In this document: positions 1 through 8,820 of the stretch, one piece after another
Layout: every line of letters begins with the position of its first letter
Numbering within the stretch: the stretch's first letter is position 1
NCBI RefSeq assembly: GCF_019670005.1
Contig: NZ_AP019783.1
Location: forward strand, 1,384,501-1,448,500
DNA from: Methylomagnum ishizawai
GTDB lineage: Bacteria > Pseudomonadota > Gammaproteobacteria > Methylococcales > Methylococcaceae
Direction: 5' to 3'
DNA length: 64,000 bases
Made by a program: the position numbers and the translations under genes
Notes under the pieces: generated by a model
Database searches by the model: none
What the model saw: only the letters and a program-made list of their open reading frames with translations
What the model was told of the DNA's origin: nothing

Positions 1-1103
1 ACGATATCGCCAAGGCGCTGTGGCGCACGGGGATCAACCCGCCGATGGCCGACACGGTATATGTCGTCCATTGGAAGGAGGGCCAACCGGATGGCTATTC
101 GATTTGCAAGTTGAAGAGCTACGAGCAAGGCCGGGCGGTGTTCGAGGGGTTCGAGGCCGATGTGTTCTGGGGCGACGAGGAGCCGCCGTGGGAGGTCTAC
201 GACGAGGCGATGGTCCGGCTCATGACGACCGGCGGGCTGTCGATGCTGACCTACACGCCGCTGGACGGCATCACCGAGGTGGTGGAGCTGTTCATGCCGG
301 GGATCGGCATCGGGCCGGTGCCGGAGTCCACCACCAAGTACACGGTCAACGCGGGGTGGGACGACGCGCCGCATTTGAGCCCGGAGGAAATCGCCAAGCG
401 CCGGGCGGAAACGCCGAAAAGGTTGTTGGCGGCGCGGTCGCAGGGGCTGCCCGTGCTGGGGTCGGGGCTGGTCTTCCCGGTGGACGACGAGGGGATCGTG
501 GTCGATCCGTTCCCCCTCCCGGACCATTGGCCGCGCATCTGCGGGCAGGATTTCGGGTGGGACCATCCGCACGCCAACGTGTGGCTGGCCTGGGACCGGG
601 AGACCGACACCGTGTACGTCTACGACGAGTACGCGGCGTCGGAATCGTCGGCACCGATCCATGCCTCGGCGATCAAGGCGCGGGGGGATTGGATCCCGGT
701 GGCCTGGCCCGCCGATGGATTGCAGCACGAGAAGGGGTCGGGCACCCAGTTGGCCGGGCAATACCGGGCCGAAGGCGTGGCGATGCTGCACGAACACGCG
801 AGGTTCCCGGAGGTGGGGGAAAGCACCGAGACGGAGTCCAGCCGGGTGAGCGTCGAGGCCGGGCTGAACGAGATGTTGACCCGGATGCAAACCGGGCGTT
901 GGAAGGTGTTCCGGGTGTGCCAGGGCTGGCTGAAGGAAAAGGCCATCTACCGAAGGGACAAGAAAGGCAAGATCGTGAAGACCAACGACGACCGGATCGA
1001 CGCCAGCCGCTACGGGCTGATGATGCTCAGGTTCGCCCGGACCCGGCCCGTGGTGGAAGCCTCCCTGTCCGGCTATTACAGCCGCAAGGCGGGTTGGCGC
1101 TGA
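1..1103 (+). CDS. Phage terminase large subunit, 5' end outside window
   Basis: This is the DNA-packaging motor of the prophage: an ATPase that pumps DNA into the prohead, plus a nuclease that cuts the concatemer. The reading frame is open from position 3, so the annotated ATG at 45 is internal and the true start lies upstream. The visible part begins inside the ATPase domain, with a Walker B-like WGDEEPP about 60 residues in. It continues into an RNase H-like nuclease domain with GQDFGWDHP near position 545 and a C-terminal Asp (NDDRIDASR near 990). The stop overlaps the portal start (TGATG), which is the usual terminase-portal order. Large-terminase identity is clear; the Walker A region is not in the window. 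Confidence 0.88.
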   Translation, partial: DIAKALWRTGINPPMADTVYVVHWKEGQPDGYSICKLKSYEQGRAVFEGFEADVFWGDEEPPWEVYDEAMVRLMTTGGLSMLTYTPLDGITEVVELFMPGIGIGPVPESTTKYTVNAGWDDAPHLSPEEIAKRRAETPKRLLAARSQGLPVLGSGLVFPVDDEGIVVDPFPLPDHWPRICGQDFGWDHPHANVWLAWDRETDTVYVYDEYAASESSAPIHASAIKARGDWIPVAWPADGLQHEKGSGTQLAGQYRAEGVAMLHEHARFPEVGESTETESSRVSVEAGLNEMLTRMQTGRWKVFRVCQGWLKEKAIYRRDKKGKIVKTNDDRIDASRYGLMMLRFARTRPVVEASLSGYYSRKAGWR

Positions 1104-3145
1104 TGGAGGGCGGGATGCAGCAGCGGGTGGTGGACAAGCTGGACCGGGACCGCGACCCGCGTTCCGATGGCCTGAGCCTGGCGCAGTTCGAGAAGTTCAC
1201 CCAGCAAATCCGGGATCAACCGGACTGGCGGGTGGAGGCGGACAGGTGCGCCGACTACTACGACAACAACCAGTTGGACCGGGAGACCCTGGCGCGGCTG
1301 GAAGCGCGGGGCATGGGGCCGCTGATCCGCAACCTGGTCAAGCCGACCATCGATCTGGTCCTGGGGATCGAGGCGCAGAACAAACGGGACTGGCGGGTGG
1401 AGGCCGATACCGACGAGGTGGAGGAAACCGCCGAGGGGCTGTCGAGCAAGCTGCACGAATCCGAGCGGGAGGCGCGGGCCGACCGGGCGATTTCCGATGC
1501 GTTCGGGGCTTCGGTCAAGGCCGGGCTGGGTTGGGTGGAGGTCGGGGAAAGCCCGGACCCGTTCGACTATCCCGACACCGTGGAATACATCCACCGCCGG
1601 GAAATGTGGTGGGACTGGTTCGCCCGGAAGCCGGACCTGAAGGACGCGGGCTGGTTGATCCGGCGGCGCTGGTACGAGGTGGACTACCTCAAGGGGCTGC
1701 TGCCGCAATGGGCCTGGGTGTTCGACACGGCGTTCGACAACTGGGGCCGGGCCTGGATCGATAGCGGCGACCGCCAGCCCTGGCTCGGCGAGGGGCCGGA
1801 ACAGCCCGCGCGGTCCTCGTTGACGGAAATGGAGTGGATCGACCGGACCCGGCGGCGGGTGTGCCTGCACGAGGTCCGGCACCGGGTCTATGTGCGCGGG
1901 TATGTGCTCACGCTGCCGGATGGCCGGGTGGTGGAGTTGGACCTGGACAATCCGATGCACCTCCTGGCGGTCAACCAGGGCGTCAGGCCGGAGGCGCGGC
2001 TGTATTCCAAGTGGCAGGTGAGCCTGTGGGCCGGACCCTATCGGCTTTCGGCCAGCGACAAGGTTCCCAACGGGTTGCCGTGGATTCCGTTCTGGGCGTT
2101 CCGGGAGGATTTGACGGGCATCCCCTACGGGATGATCCGCACCATGGTCTCGCAGCAGGACGAGGTGAACGCCCGGCGGCAGATGCTGATGTGGATGCTG
2201 TCGTCGGTGGTGGTGCAGATGGACGCCGATGCCCTGGACCAGAAGAACAACACGATCGGCGATGTCATGGAACGGGTGGCCCGCCCGGACTTCGCGGTGA
2301 TCCTCGACCCGAACCGGACCAACAAGGCGGGCGGGTTCAACATCAGCCGCAACGCCCAGTTGGCGAACCAGCAGTTCGAGGTGATGAAGGACGCCGAACA
2401 GGGCTTGCAGGCGGTGGCCGGGGTGTTCGGGCAGATGCTCGGCGATGCCGGGTCGGTGACGGCGGGCACGGCGATCAACCAGCTCATCAACCAGGGCACC
2501 ACGGGGCTGGCGGAACTGTTCGACAACCTCGGCTATGCCCGGCGGCTGGTCGGCGAACGGCTGTTGAGCCAAATCCGCCAGCGCATCAAGGGCGTGGAGG
2601 TGGACGTGGTGGTGGGCGAACGGGGCAAGCCCCGGTCGATCATCACCCTGAACCGGCCTGCGGTGGACCCCCGGACCGGCCTGGTTTACCTGGAAAACGA
2701 CACCGAGCGCTGCAAGCTGAAGGTGGCGCTGGAGGATGTGCCGTCCACGCCGACCTACCGCACCCAGCAGCAAACCATGATGGCCGAGATGATCAAGGGC
2801 CTGCCCCCCCAACTACAGGCCGTCGCCGCGCCGTATTGGGTGGAGCTGGGCGACAGTCCCAGGAAACACGAGTTGGCCGGGGCGATGCGGAAAGTCCTGG
2901 GGCTGGGCGGGGACGGTTCCGGGGACGACCCCGAAACGGTGGCGTTGCGGCAGCGGGTCGAGCAACTCACCGCCGCCTTGGAGCAACTCAAGCAAGCGCC
3001 GGTCATCGCCAAGACCCAGGCCGAGGCCGAGCGGGCGCGGGCCGACGCCGAGCATAGGCGGGCGCAGACCGACAGGCTGCACCTCGAAACCATCGACCAG
3101 ATTCATAGGCCGGGGGCGGACGCCGCCGTACCGGCCCGGCACTGA
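1103..3145 (+). CDS. Phage portal protein
   Basis: The portal forms the dodecameric ring at the capsid vertex through which DNA passes. The product is about 680 residues, the size of P22-like or other short-tailed phage portals. The N-terminal two thirds carry a portal-like core, with a repeated KRDWRVEAD-type segment near residues 95-100 and a Trp-rich wing. The C-terminal 60 residues are a Gln/Glu/Ala coiled coil. The start at 1103 overlaps the terminase stop. An ATG at 1115 is also possible, because GGAGG lies just upstream of it. A much longer frame open from position 20 is only an artefact of the GC-rich terminase gene. Portal assignment rests on position and general features, so the exact subfamily is uncertain. 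Confidence 0.85.
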   Translation: MEGGMQQRVVDKLDRDRDPRSDGLSLAQFEKFTQQIRDQPDWRVEADRCADYYDNNQLDRETLARLEARGMGPLIRNLVKPTIDLVLGIEAQNKRDWRVEADTDEVEETAEGLSSKLHESEREARADRAISDAFGASVKAGLGWVEVGESPDPFDYPDTVEYIHRREMWWDWFARKPDLKDAGWLIRRRWYEVDYLKGLLPQWAWVFDTAFDNWGRAWIDSGDRQPWLGEGPEQPARSSLTEMEWIDRTRRRVCLHEVRHRVYVRGYVLTLPDGRVVELDLDNPMHLLAVNQGVRPEARLYSKWQVSLWAGPYRLSASDKVPNGLPWIPFWAFREDLTGIPYGMIRTMVSQQDEVNARRQMLMWMLSSVVVQMDADALDQKNNTIGDVMERVARPDFAVILDPNRTNKAGGFNISRNAQLANQQFEVMKDAEQGLQAVAGVFGQMLGDAGSVTAGTAINQLINQGTTGLAELFDNLGYARRLVGERLLSQIRQRIKGVEVDVVVGERGKPRSIITLNRPAVDPRTGLVYLENDTERCKLKVALEDVPSTPTYRTQQQTMMAEMIKGLPPQLQAVAAPYWVELGDSPRKHELAGAMRKVLGLGGDGSGDDPETVALRQRVEQLTAALEQLKQAPVIAKTQAEAERARADAEHRRAQTDRLHLETIDQIHRPGADAAVPARH

Positions 3146-3212
3146 TTACGGCTCCCCCGCCGATACGGGGGGATTTTCGGACCTATCCGACAAACTAGGC
3201 GAGGGTAATGGG

Positions 3213-4283
3213 ATGAGTGTGAATAGCGGGGATTGGGTGTCGTTCGACGACGCGGACGACGACTCCACGGGATTCGGGGATTTATATCAGCCGGAAGCCA
3301 CCGGGCCGAGCCTTTCCGAACTGGCGCGGCGGATGGAAACCGGTGGGGTCGCAACGGGCGATAAGCAAACGGCCACGGTCGCGCCCACCGGGGCCAACGG
3401 CGGCGGCGAACGGCCCAACCCTCCCGCGAACGAGGAGGAAGGCAGGCCGGTCTTGACGGCGGATGGCAAGCACGCCATCCCCTACGAGGTGTTGAAAACC
3501 ACCCGGATGAATTTGCAGGCGATGGAGCAGCGCAACCGCGAGGCGGAGGCGGAAATCGCGAGGCTGAAGGCCCAGTTGGGCCCGGACCCGGCGCAAGCCG
3601 GGTCCGGGCAGCCAGCGGGCGCGCCGCCCCCGGCGGCGGAGGCCGCTGCGGCGGGCGGGCTGACGGAAGATGAGTTGGCGATCCTGGAGGAGGACTTCCC
3701 GGAACAGGCCAAAGCCTACCGGAGCCAGCAAGCGGTGCTGAAAACCCTGCAAGACAAGGTCGCCGCGATGGAGGCGCGGGTGGACCCGATCCATCAACAG
3801 GCCCAGCAGCAACGCCAGACCCAGGAGCAGGAGCAAATGGCGGCGATCCAAGCCGCCGTGGACCAAGTGCCGGTGCTGAGCTATTTGCGGGCGACGGCGG
3901 GGGCCAATCCCGCCAGCGCCCGATTGCTGGCCGAGGCCAAGGACATCGCCGACCGGTTCGAGGGCTTGCCGCGCTGGCGGGACGAACCCCCGGGATCGGT
4001 GAGGTTCTTCCAGGCCGTGGCCCAGGAGCTTGAGCAGACCGTCGGCAAGGTCGCCCTACCCCCCGAATACCAATCCTCCCAAACCCTCAGGCAGCAAGCG
4101 GACGCCGCCGTGGCGCGGGCCGGACAGTTCGTGCCGACACGGATTGCCGACCTGCCCGGCGGGGTCGCGCCGGAGTCGGACGAGGGCCGCTATGGCCATA
4201 TGAGCCTGTCGGAGCTTTCCAACCTCATGAACACCATGAGCGAAGCGCAGCGGCAGGAGTTCATGCGGCGTCACGTCTGGTAA
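3213..4283 (+). CDS. Capsid scaffolding protein (probable)
   Basis: The 356-residue product lies between portal and major capsid genes, where scaffolds usually sit. It is acidic, Gln/Glu/Ala rich and low in aromatic residues. Predicted coiled-coil stretches cover about residues 90-125 and 160-215, and proline/alanine linkers run between them. These are the usual features of a scaffold that is removed from the prohead during maturation. The C-terminus (about residues 335-356) is a compact basic helix ending RRHVW, a plausible capsid-binding segment. No protease motif is evident. The ATG follows AGGCGAGGGTAATGGG, a reasonable ribosome-binding site. Function is inferred from composition and gene order. 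Confidence 0.65.
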   Translation: MSVNSGDWVSFDDADDDSTGFGDLYQPEATGPSLSELARRMETGGVATGDKQTATVAPTGANGGGERPNPPANEEEGRPVLTADGKHAIPYEVLKTTRMNLQAMEQRNREAEAEIARLKAQLGPDPAQAGSGQPAGAPPPAAEAAAAGGLTEDELAILEEDFPEQAKAYRSQQAVLKTLQDKVAAMEARVDPIHQQAQQQRQTQEQEQMAAIQAAVDQVPVLSYLRATAGANPASARLLAEAKDIADRFEGLPRWRDEPPGSVRFFQAVAQELEQTVGKVALPPEYQSSQTLRQQADAAVARAGQFVPTRIADLPGGVAPESDEGRYGHMSLSELSNLMNTMSEAQRQEFMRRHVW

Positions 4284-4290
4284 CGATGTC

Positions 4291-4320
4291 GCCGTCCGGG
4301 GATGGCCCCGGACGGCTTTA
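4291..4320 (+). terminator. Hairpin between scaffold and capsid genes
   Basis: A perfect 11-bp stem (4291-4301 with 4306-4316) encloses a 4-base loop and is followed by a short TTTA tail. It sits right after the scaffold stop codon and 22 bases before the capsid ATG. It looks like a weak intrinsic terminator or an RNA processing/stability hairpin that could set the scaffold-to-capsid ratio. The short U tract argues against full termination. Confidence 0.6.
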
Positions 4321-4337
4321 CTCGATTGGGTGCAAGT

Positions 4338-5642
4338 ATGCAGACACAAAGACCCGCGGGCCATGTCGATGCCGTGAAGGCTTATACGGTATCGACCTTT
4401 GGCCGCATCGCACGGGCACCGGGATGGTTCAAGAACCTGACCGGCCCCGCCCAGACCGGGCAGGTGCAAGCCCAGGACGCCCTGGAAGGGCGCAGCACGC
4501 CGACCATGCCGGTGGTGCGGATCAGCGCCCTGGCCAATACGCCGGGCGACAAGGCCAGCGTCACCCTGTTCGATACGCTGAAGGGTTCGCCGATCATGGG
4601 GAACCGCAATCTGGAAGGCAACGAACAGAGCCTGGAGTCGTCCAGCCAGGATATCCGGCTGGACGAGATGGGGCAGGGGGTCGATGCCGGTAAGCGCATG
4701 GATCAGAAGCGCATCGTGACCGAGCTGTTGCCGATGGCGGAATCGGCGCTGGCCGGGTGGTTCCCCAAAGCCTACAACCAGTTGGCCTTGATCCATGTGG
4801 CGGGTTCGCGCGGAACCCGGACGGGCGGCGATTGGGTGATTCCGTTGGCGTCCGATGCCAACTTCGACCGGATCGCCGTCAACAGGATATTGGCGCCGAG
4901 CTACAACCGGCATTTGGTCATCGACGGACCGGGGTTCGCGGGCAACAACGGGGCGGGGCTGGGGTCGATCGATTCGGGGGACGTTTGGACCCTGGACCAC
5001 ATCGACTATCTGGCGCTGCTGCTGAACGTGCTGGACGTGCCGCTCCAGCCGGTCATCATCCCCGGCGACCGGGCGGCGATGGACAAGCCCATCAAGGCGG
5101 TGCTGTTCCTGACCCCCGCGCAGATGAACCAGTTCACCACGCAGAACAGCGGGCGGACCTGGGCGGATATGGTGAAGATGGCCTATGCCCGCAAATCCAG
5201 CATGTCCGAGCCGCATCCACTGTTCGACGGCGAGCCGGGGCTGTGGAAGGGCATCCTCATCAAGGAAATGCCGGTGAACTACGTGGTGGGCTGGAATCCC
5301 GGCGACACCACCAGGATCGTCACCGAGGCGAACCGGTATACGGGCACCGAAAGCGATCAAACCGTGAATGGCTCGCTGGGTTCCAGCTATCAGGTGGAGC
5401 GGGCCTTGCTGATGGGTGGGCAAGCGCTGGGGTTCCTGGAAGGCGGCTTGAAGTCGAACAACTATTGGTTCGAGTTGAAGCGGCGCAAGTACGACTACGA
5501 CCGGGGCAACGCCATCGGGGGGTTCACCTGTATGGGGATGCAGAAACTCCGGTTCACCCCGCAAGCGGCCAACGGCCAACTCGAACCCACCGATCATGGC
5601 GTCATCGTCGTCGATTCGGCGGTCAAGAAAATCTCTTTGTGA
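4338..5642 (+). CDS. Major capsid protein, N4-gp56 / DUF4043-like
   Basis: This is the shell-forming protein, about 434 residues long. The pattern fits the N4-gp56 or phage-capsid DUF4043 group: an N-terminal segment followed by the loop-type sequence VTLFDTLKGSPIMGN. Further on come a QKRIVTELLPMAESALAGW helix, a long central region, and a C-terminal NAIGGFTCMGMQKLRF strand. An in-frame ATG at 4302 falls inside the loop of the upstream hairpin and would add 12 unconserved-looking residues. The ATG at 4338 is therefore preferred. Its position after the scaffold supports the call. The exact family should be checked by profile search. Confidence 0.82.
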   Translation: MQTQRPAGHVDAVKAYTVSTFGRIARAPGWFKNLTGPAQTGQVQAQDALEGRSTPTMPVVRISALANTPGDKASVTLFDTLKGSPIMGNRNLEGNEQSLESSSQDIRLDEMGQGVDAGKRMDQKRIVTELLPMAESALAGWFPKAYNQLALIHVAGSRGTRTGGDWVIPLASDANFDRIAVNRILAPSYNRHLVIDGPGFAGNNGAGLGSIDSGDVWTLDHIDYLALLLNVLDVPLQPVIIPGDRAAMDKPIKAVLFLTPAQMNQFTTQNSGRTWADMVKMAYARKSSMSEPHPLFDGEPGLWKGILIKEMPVNYVVGWNPGDTTRIVTEANRYTGTESDQTVNGSLGSSYQVERALLMGGQALGFLEGGLKSNNYWFELKRRKYDYDRGNAIGGFTCMGMQKLRFTPQAANGQLEPTDHGVIVVDSAVKKISL

Positions 5643-5653
5643 GGAGCGGCCCC

Positions 5654-6097
5654 ATGACGGTTTATTACACGGACCGGACGGTGCCGGTCTACACGCCCGG
5701 CGATGGTTGCGCGGTGGTCTATCCGGGGCGGGTGGCGGTATCCGCCGCGCCCGCCCAGGACGACGAAATCCGGCTGGTACTCATTCCCGCCGGGACCGAG
5801 GTCCACCGCGTCGTCATTAAAAACCCGGACCTGGACAGCAACGGCAGTCCCGCCCTCGCGGCCAAGATCGGGTTCACGCCCGCCGATGGGACGGAGGGGG
5901 CTTCCGGCGACGATACCCAGGTCAAGACGGCGGGGGCATGGGCGCAAGCGGCGGCGACCACGACCTATGAGTTGTTCCCGCCGGTCCAGATCGATGTGGA
6001 TGCCTATCTGAACATCGTCGTCACCACCGGACCCGGCACGGGGGCGACCGGTACGGTCTATGGCAAGGCGGAAGGGCGGGCCACGGGCCGGCCTTGA
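5654..6097 (+). CDS. Small virion protein downstream of capsid
   Basis: The 147-residue product is predicted to be mostly beta: an N-terminal YYTDRTVPVYTPGD segment, then repeated short strands separated by Gly/Asp turns. It has no signal peptide or membrane helix. A gene of this size directly behind the major capsid gene often encodes a capsid decoration or head-stabilising protein, but I see no specific motif to prove it. The ATG follows GAGGAGCGGCCCC, a strong Shine-Dalgarno. The stop is followed by a terminator-like hairpin, so this may be the last gene of the capsid transcript. Confidence 0.6.
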   Translation: MTVYYTDRTVPVYTPGDGCAVVYPGRVAVSAAPAQDDEIRLVLIPAGTEVHRVVIKNPDLDSNGSPALAAKIGFTPADGTEGASGDDTQVKTAGAWAQAAATTTYELFPPVQIDVDAYLNIVVTTGPGTGATGTVYGKAEGRATGRP

Positions 6098-6101
6098 ACT
6101 T

Positions 6102-6132
6102 GGCGGGGGTTCCCCCCGCCTTTCGAGTTTTT
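6102..6132 (+). terminator. Intrinsic terminator after capsid module
   Basis: A 7-bp GC stem (6102-6108 with 6114-6120) is followed by TTTCGAGTTTTT. It lies just after the 5654-6097 gene and 10 bases before the next ATG. This is a good candidate rho-independent terminator or attenuator inside the structural operon. Confidence 0.6.
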
Positions 6133-6141
6133 GGAGCTTAC

Positions 6142-6714
6142 ATGAACACAGCAGTTGCAAGCGGCGCGGGGAATGTGGCCCGGCGGATCAAATACATCGG
6201 CAGCAAGCCGGGGGGGCGGCGCGATACGGTGGCGGGAACCGACCTGCATTGGCCCGGCCCCGGCGCGGTGTTGGTGGTCGCGCCGCATGTCGCGGCGAGG
6301 CTGGTGGCCTACCCGGATATTTGGGAGGACGTGACCGGCCGGGATCAACCCGACCTGTTGGCGGAGGCCGCGTCCAGCGGCCTGGAAGTGGCGCGGTTGC
6401 GCGAGGAAAACGCGCAACTGCGCGAAGAAGTGTATTTGCTGCGGCAGGAAAAAGCCTTGCTGGAGGAGCGGATACAACGGTTGGAAGCCGGTCCGACGCG
6501 GGCCGGGGTGTTGGAGCCGCTGGCACCGGGCGCAAACGCCGACCCGCCCGTGCCGGAAACCCCTCCCATCCCGCAGGTGCCGGACCTGGACAAGATGGAC
6601 AAGCGGGCGCTGATGGAATTCGCGCAGCAGGAGTTGCAGTTGGACCTGGACGGGAAACTGTACCCGAAGGACATGCGGACGCAAATCGCCAGCACATTGA
6701 TGGCGCGGGGCTAG
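6142..6714 (+). CDS. Virion protein with central coiled coil
   Basis: The product is 190 residues. The N-terminal 65 residues form a small basic, beta-rich domain with RRIKYIGSKPG and a WPGPGAVLVV strand. Residues about 85-125 are a strong heptad coiled coil of the LREENAQLREEVYLLRQEK type. A Pro-rich linker then leads to a short helical C-terminal domain (DKRALMEFAQQELQL...). That last segment resembles the small HeH/LEM-like helix-extension-helix modules found at the C-terminus of many phage head proteins (inference). The ATG at 6142 follows GGAGCTTAC. An in-frame ATG at 6094 overlaps the terminator and is rejected. Confidence 0.6.
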   Translation: MNTAVASGAGNVARRIKYIGSKPGGRRDTVAGTDLHWPGPGAVLVVAPHVAARLVAYPDIWEDVTGRDQPDLLAEAASSGLEVARLREENAQLREEVYLLRQEKALLEERIQRLEAGPTRAGVLEPLAPGANADPPVPETPPIPQVPDLDKMDKRALMEFAQQELQLDLDGKLYPKDMRTQIASTLMARG

Positions 6715-6717
6715 GCC

Positions 6718-7356
6718 ATGGCCGCGCCGGGGGACTTCCTGGGCCATGTGCTGCCGACGGTGCCGGGATGCCCGGACCTGGCGGCGAAGCTCGACATCCT
6801 GCGGGCGTGCATCCAGTTCTGCCGCGAGGCGCGGGTGTGGCGGGCCTGGCTCGATCCGGTGGATGTGGTGGCGGGGCAAATGGAATACGCCTTGCCGGTG
6901 CCGGTCGGGGCGACCGTTGCGCGGGTCGAGGAGGCGGGGCTGGGGGATGCCCGGCTGGGGCCGATGACGCGGGAGGACGCCCTGGAGCGCTATGGGGAGG
7001 GTTGGGACACGGCTTTGCGCGGGGAGCCCCGGAATTATCTGGTGCCGGGGCCGGGGACGCTGGCCCTGGTGCCGATCCCGGCGCGGGATGGGGCGGCGCT
7101 GTTGAAGGTCTTCGCGACGCTGGAACCCACCCCGACAGCGGCCACGGTGCCGGATTGGTTGCTGGCGGATTACCCGGAAACCATCGCGCATGGGGCCTTG
7201 GCCCGGTTGCTGGCGGTACCGGGGAAGCCTTGGAGCCATCCGCAGTTGGCGCTGTGGCATGGGCGGAGGTTCCAGGCCGATATCGGGAGCTATGCGGCGG
7301 TGGTCGCGCGGGGGCGGACGTGTAGGCCGTTGGGTACGCGGTCGGTTTTTAGGTAG
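6718..7356 (+). CDS. Head-tail adaptor-like protein, paralogue 1
   Basis: The 212-residue product begins with helices, LAAKLDILRACIQFCREARVW. These lead to a beta segment, an LVPGPGTLALVPIP strand, and a terminal helical part around DYPETIAHGALARLLAVPGKPW. The helix-strand-helix order is that of short-tailed-phage adaptor proteins that attach the tail to the portal. The 8820-9434 product and the combined 9431-9751 plus 12028-12501 halves follow the same plan, so this phage seems to encode several adaptor-type proteins. The gene starts 3 bases after the preceding stop. The family call is inferred from the pattern, not a search. Confidence 0.55.
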   Translation: MAAPGDFLGHVLPTVPGCPDLAAKLDILRACIQFCREARVWRAWLDPVDVVAGQMEYALPVPVGATVARVEEAGLGDARLGPMTREDALERYGEGWDTALRGEPRNYLVPGPGTLALVPIPARDGAALLKVFATLEPTPTAATVPDWLLADYPETIAHGALARLLAVPGKPWSHPQLALWHGRRFQADIGSYAAVVARGRTCRPLGTRSVFR

Positions 7357-7368
7357 CGGGGATACGGT

Positions 7369-7815
7369 ATGGTGCTGGTGAGGGCGTTGTCGGGCGGTGC
7401 CCGCGTGGAGACGGGCAACGGCAATAAATATTATTTTTCCAGCCGGGCGGACGGGACGTTCTGCGCCCATGTGGAGGCGGCGGACGTGGCTTATTTCGCC
7501 GGGCGGGCGGCGGAGTTCGAGGTGGTGGATTCCGTGGCCACCGGCCTTTCCAGCGCGACCCTGACCAATGTGGCGTCCAGCGCCGCCAGCGTCGTCCTGG
7601 TGGCCGCCAATGCCCGCCGCAGGCGGCTCATCGTCGTTAACGACTCGGCCTCGATCCTGTACCTCAAGTTCGGCGCGGGGGCTTCCAGCACTTCCTTCAG
7701 CCTCAGGCTCTATCCCAACGAGACCTACGAGAGTCCGCCGTTCGGAGTCTATACGGGGCGGGTGGACGCGGTGTGGAGCGCGGCCAACGGGGCCGCCCGT
7801 GTGACGGAGCTATAG
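7369..7815 (+). CDS. Virion protein of unknown function
   Basis: The 148-residue product is beta-rich. Its second half, about residues 65-148, resembles a small beta-sandwich module seen in virion-associated proteins, with strands such as RRLIVVNDSASILYLKFG and SFSLRLYPNETYESP and then a final strand pair. No catalytic motif, signal peptide or membrane helix is visible. It is part of the continuous plus-strand virion operon (13 bases after the previous gene, 4 before the next). A role as a head- or tail-decorating protein is plausible but unproven. Confidence 0.5.
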   Translation: MVLVRALSGGARVETGNGNKYYFSSRADGTFCAHVEAADVAYFAGRAAEFEVVDSVATGLSSATLTNVASSAASVVLVAANARRRRLIVVNDSASILYLKFGAGASSTSFSLRLYPNETYESPPFGVYTGRVDAVWSAANGAARVTEL

Positions 7816-7819
7816 GGCC

Positions 7820-8458
7820 ATGATCTCCGCGCCCAGAGCATTCCCGTCCACCACCCTCGCCGCGCTGTTGGCCCTGCCCGCCGCCGCCTATGCCGGGCGG
7901 ATGGTCCGCGCCACCGATTACGGCGTGGGTTTCGGCTCCTTGTGGTTCTCCGACGGTTCGGTGTGGCGGTTGGCCGGTCCCACGCAGGTCTATAACACCA
8001 CGACCGATTTCGTCGGCACCTACGCCGGGGCCACGCTGGTGGCCCAGGTCGTGTTCCCCGCCAACTCGCTACGGGTGGGGGATGTGTTGGGGCTGGTCAT
8101 CCGCACGTTGAAATCGGGGACCGCCGATGCGTTCGCCCGGAATATCCGGTTCGGCGGCACCGGGGATATCGGTGTCGATAGCAGCGTCTTCTCGCTGGGG
8201 TATGGGTCCACCAATACCGCCACCGCCGAGAACCCGCGCCTCAAGATCGCTTCGGCCACGGCGATCCGGGTCACGACCATCGGCTCGACGACCTCGTTCA
8301 GCGGCGGCACGTCCGCCGTGGGCGCGTCCGACACGACCATCCCGGACATCGCCGCGAACAACAACTATCTCAGCATCACCTTCAACAAGAACGCCGGGTC
8401 GGCGGGGGAAACCCTGACCACCAAGGAATTGACGATCACCCACCACCCCGGACCCTAG
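7820..8458 (+). CDS. Beta-rich tail or virion protein
   Basis: The product is 212 residues. A short N-terminal part, with LAALLALPAAAYAG, could be mistaken for a signal peptide but is followed by an RMVRATDYG motif. The N-terminal 50 residues look like the small phage fibre-tip-type module in which a wing-like GSLWFSDGSVWRL strand pair occurs. The remainder (60-212) is a jelly-roll-like domain rich in Thr, Ser and Gly, similar in composition to the C-terminal half of the 15538-16581 product. Both end in strands with NNNYL or NNYYV followed by an Asn/Thr-rich tail. A receptor-binding or decoration role is a reasonable inference. Confidence 0.5.
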   Translation: MISAPRAFPSTTLAALLALPAAAYAGRMVRATDYGVGFGSLWFSDGSVWRLAGPTQVYNTTTDFVGTYAGATLVAQVVFPANSLRVGDVLGLVIRTLKSGTADAFARNIRFGGTGDIGVDSSVFSLGYGSTNTATAENPRLKIASATAIRVTTIGSTTSFSGGTSAVGASDTTIPDIAANNNYLSITFNKNAGSAGETLTTKELTITHHPGP

Positions 8459-8463
8459 CCGCC

Positions 8464-8820
8464 ATGCAGAACGTCAAGACCCTCCAAGAACGCGACGCCC
8501 TCAACCCGGTCCTGGCCGTCCATGTGGAGGCCGATGGTTCATGGGATTGCTATTTGCCCGGAGACGATTTGCCACCGATGCCGCCGCCCCAGGACAACAT
8601 CGCGGTGACGCCCAGCCAGTTCCGGCTCGCCTTGCTGCAAAGCGGCCTGCTCGACGCGGTGGAGGCGTATGTGGCCGCGCAGCCGCGCCCGGTCCAGATC
8701 GAATATGGCTTCGCCCCGCGAATCCATTCCCAGAATCCGTTGATCGTTGCCGCCGCCCAGGCGTTGGGGTTGACGGATGGACAGCGGTCGGCGCTGTTCC
8801 AGTTGGCGGAGACGCTGTGA
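8464..8820 (+). CDS. Small virion-operon protein of unknown function
   Basis: The 118-residue product has an N-terminal beta segment, a PGDDLPPMPPPQDN linker, and a helical second half. The region TPSQFRLALLQSGLLDAVEAYV resembles the helical segment at the end of some tail-fibre assembly or short fibre proteins. The helix is followed by a RIHSQNPLIVAAAQALGLTD stretch. The stop overlaps the next ATG (TGATG), indicating translational coupling to the adaptor gene at 8820. The function is not established. Confidence 0.5.
   Translation: MQNVKTLQERDALNPVLAVHVEADGSWDCYLPGDDLPPMPPPQDNIAVTPSQFRLALLQSGLLDAVEAYVAAQPRPVQIEYGFAPRIHSQNPLIVAAAQALGLTDGQRSALFQLAETL

Noticed and set aside
20-1102. Long frame open from 20 through the terminase region into the portal gene
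   Set aside because: It is the portal frame read backwards into the GC-rich terminase gene; the terminase frame has the family motifs and the portal ATG overlaps the terminase stop.
1076-2812. 578-residue minus-strand ORF opposite the portal gene
   Set aside because: Pro/His/Arg-rich shadow of the GC-rich portal gene.
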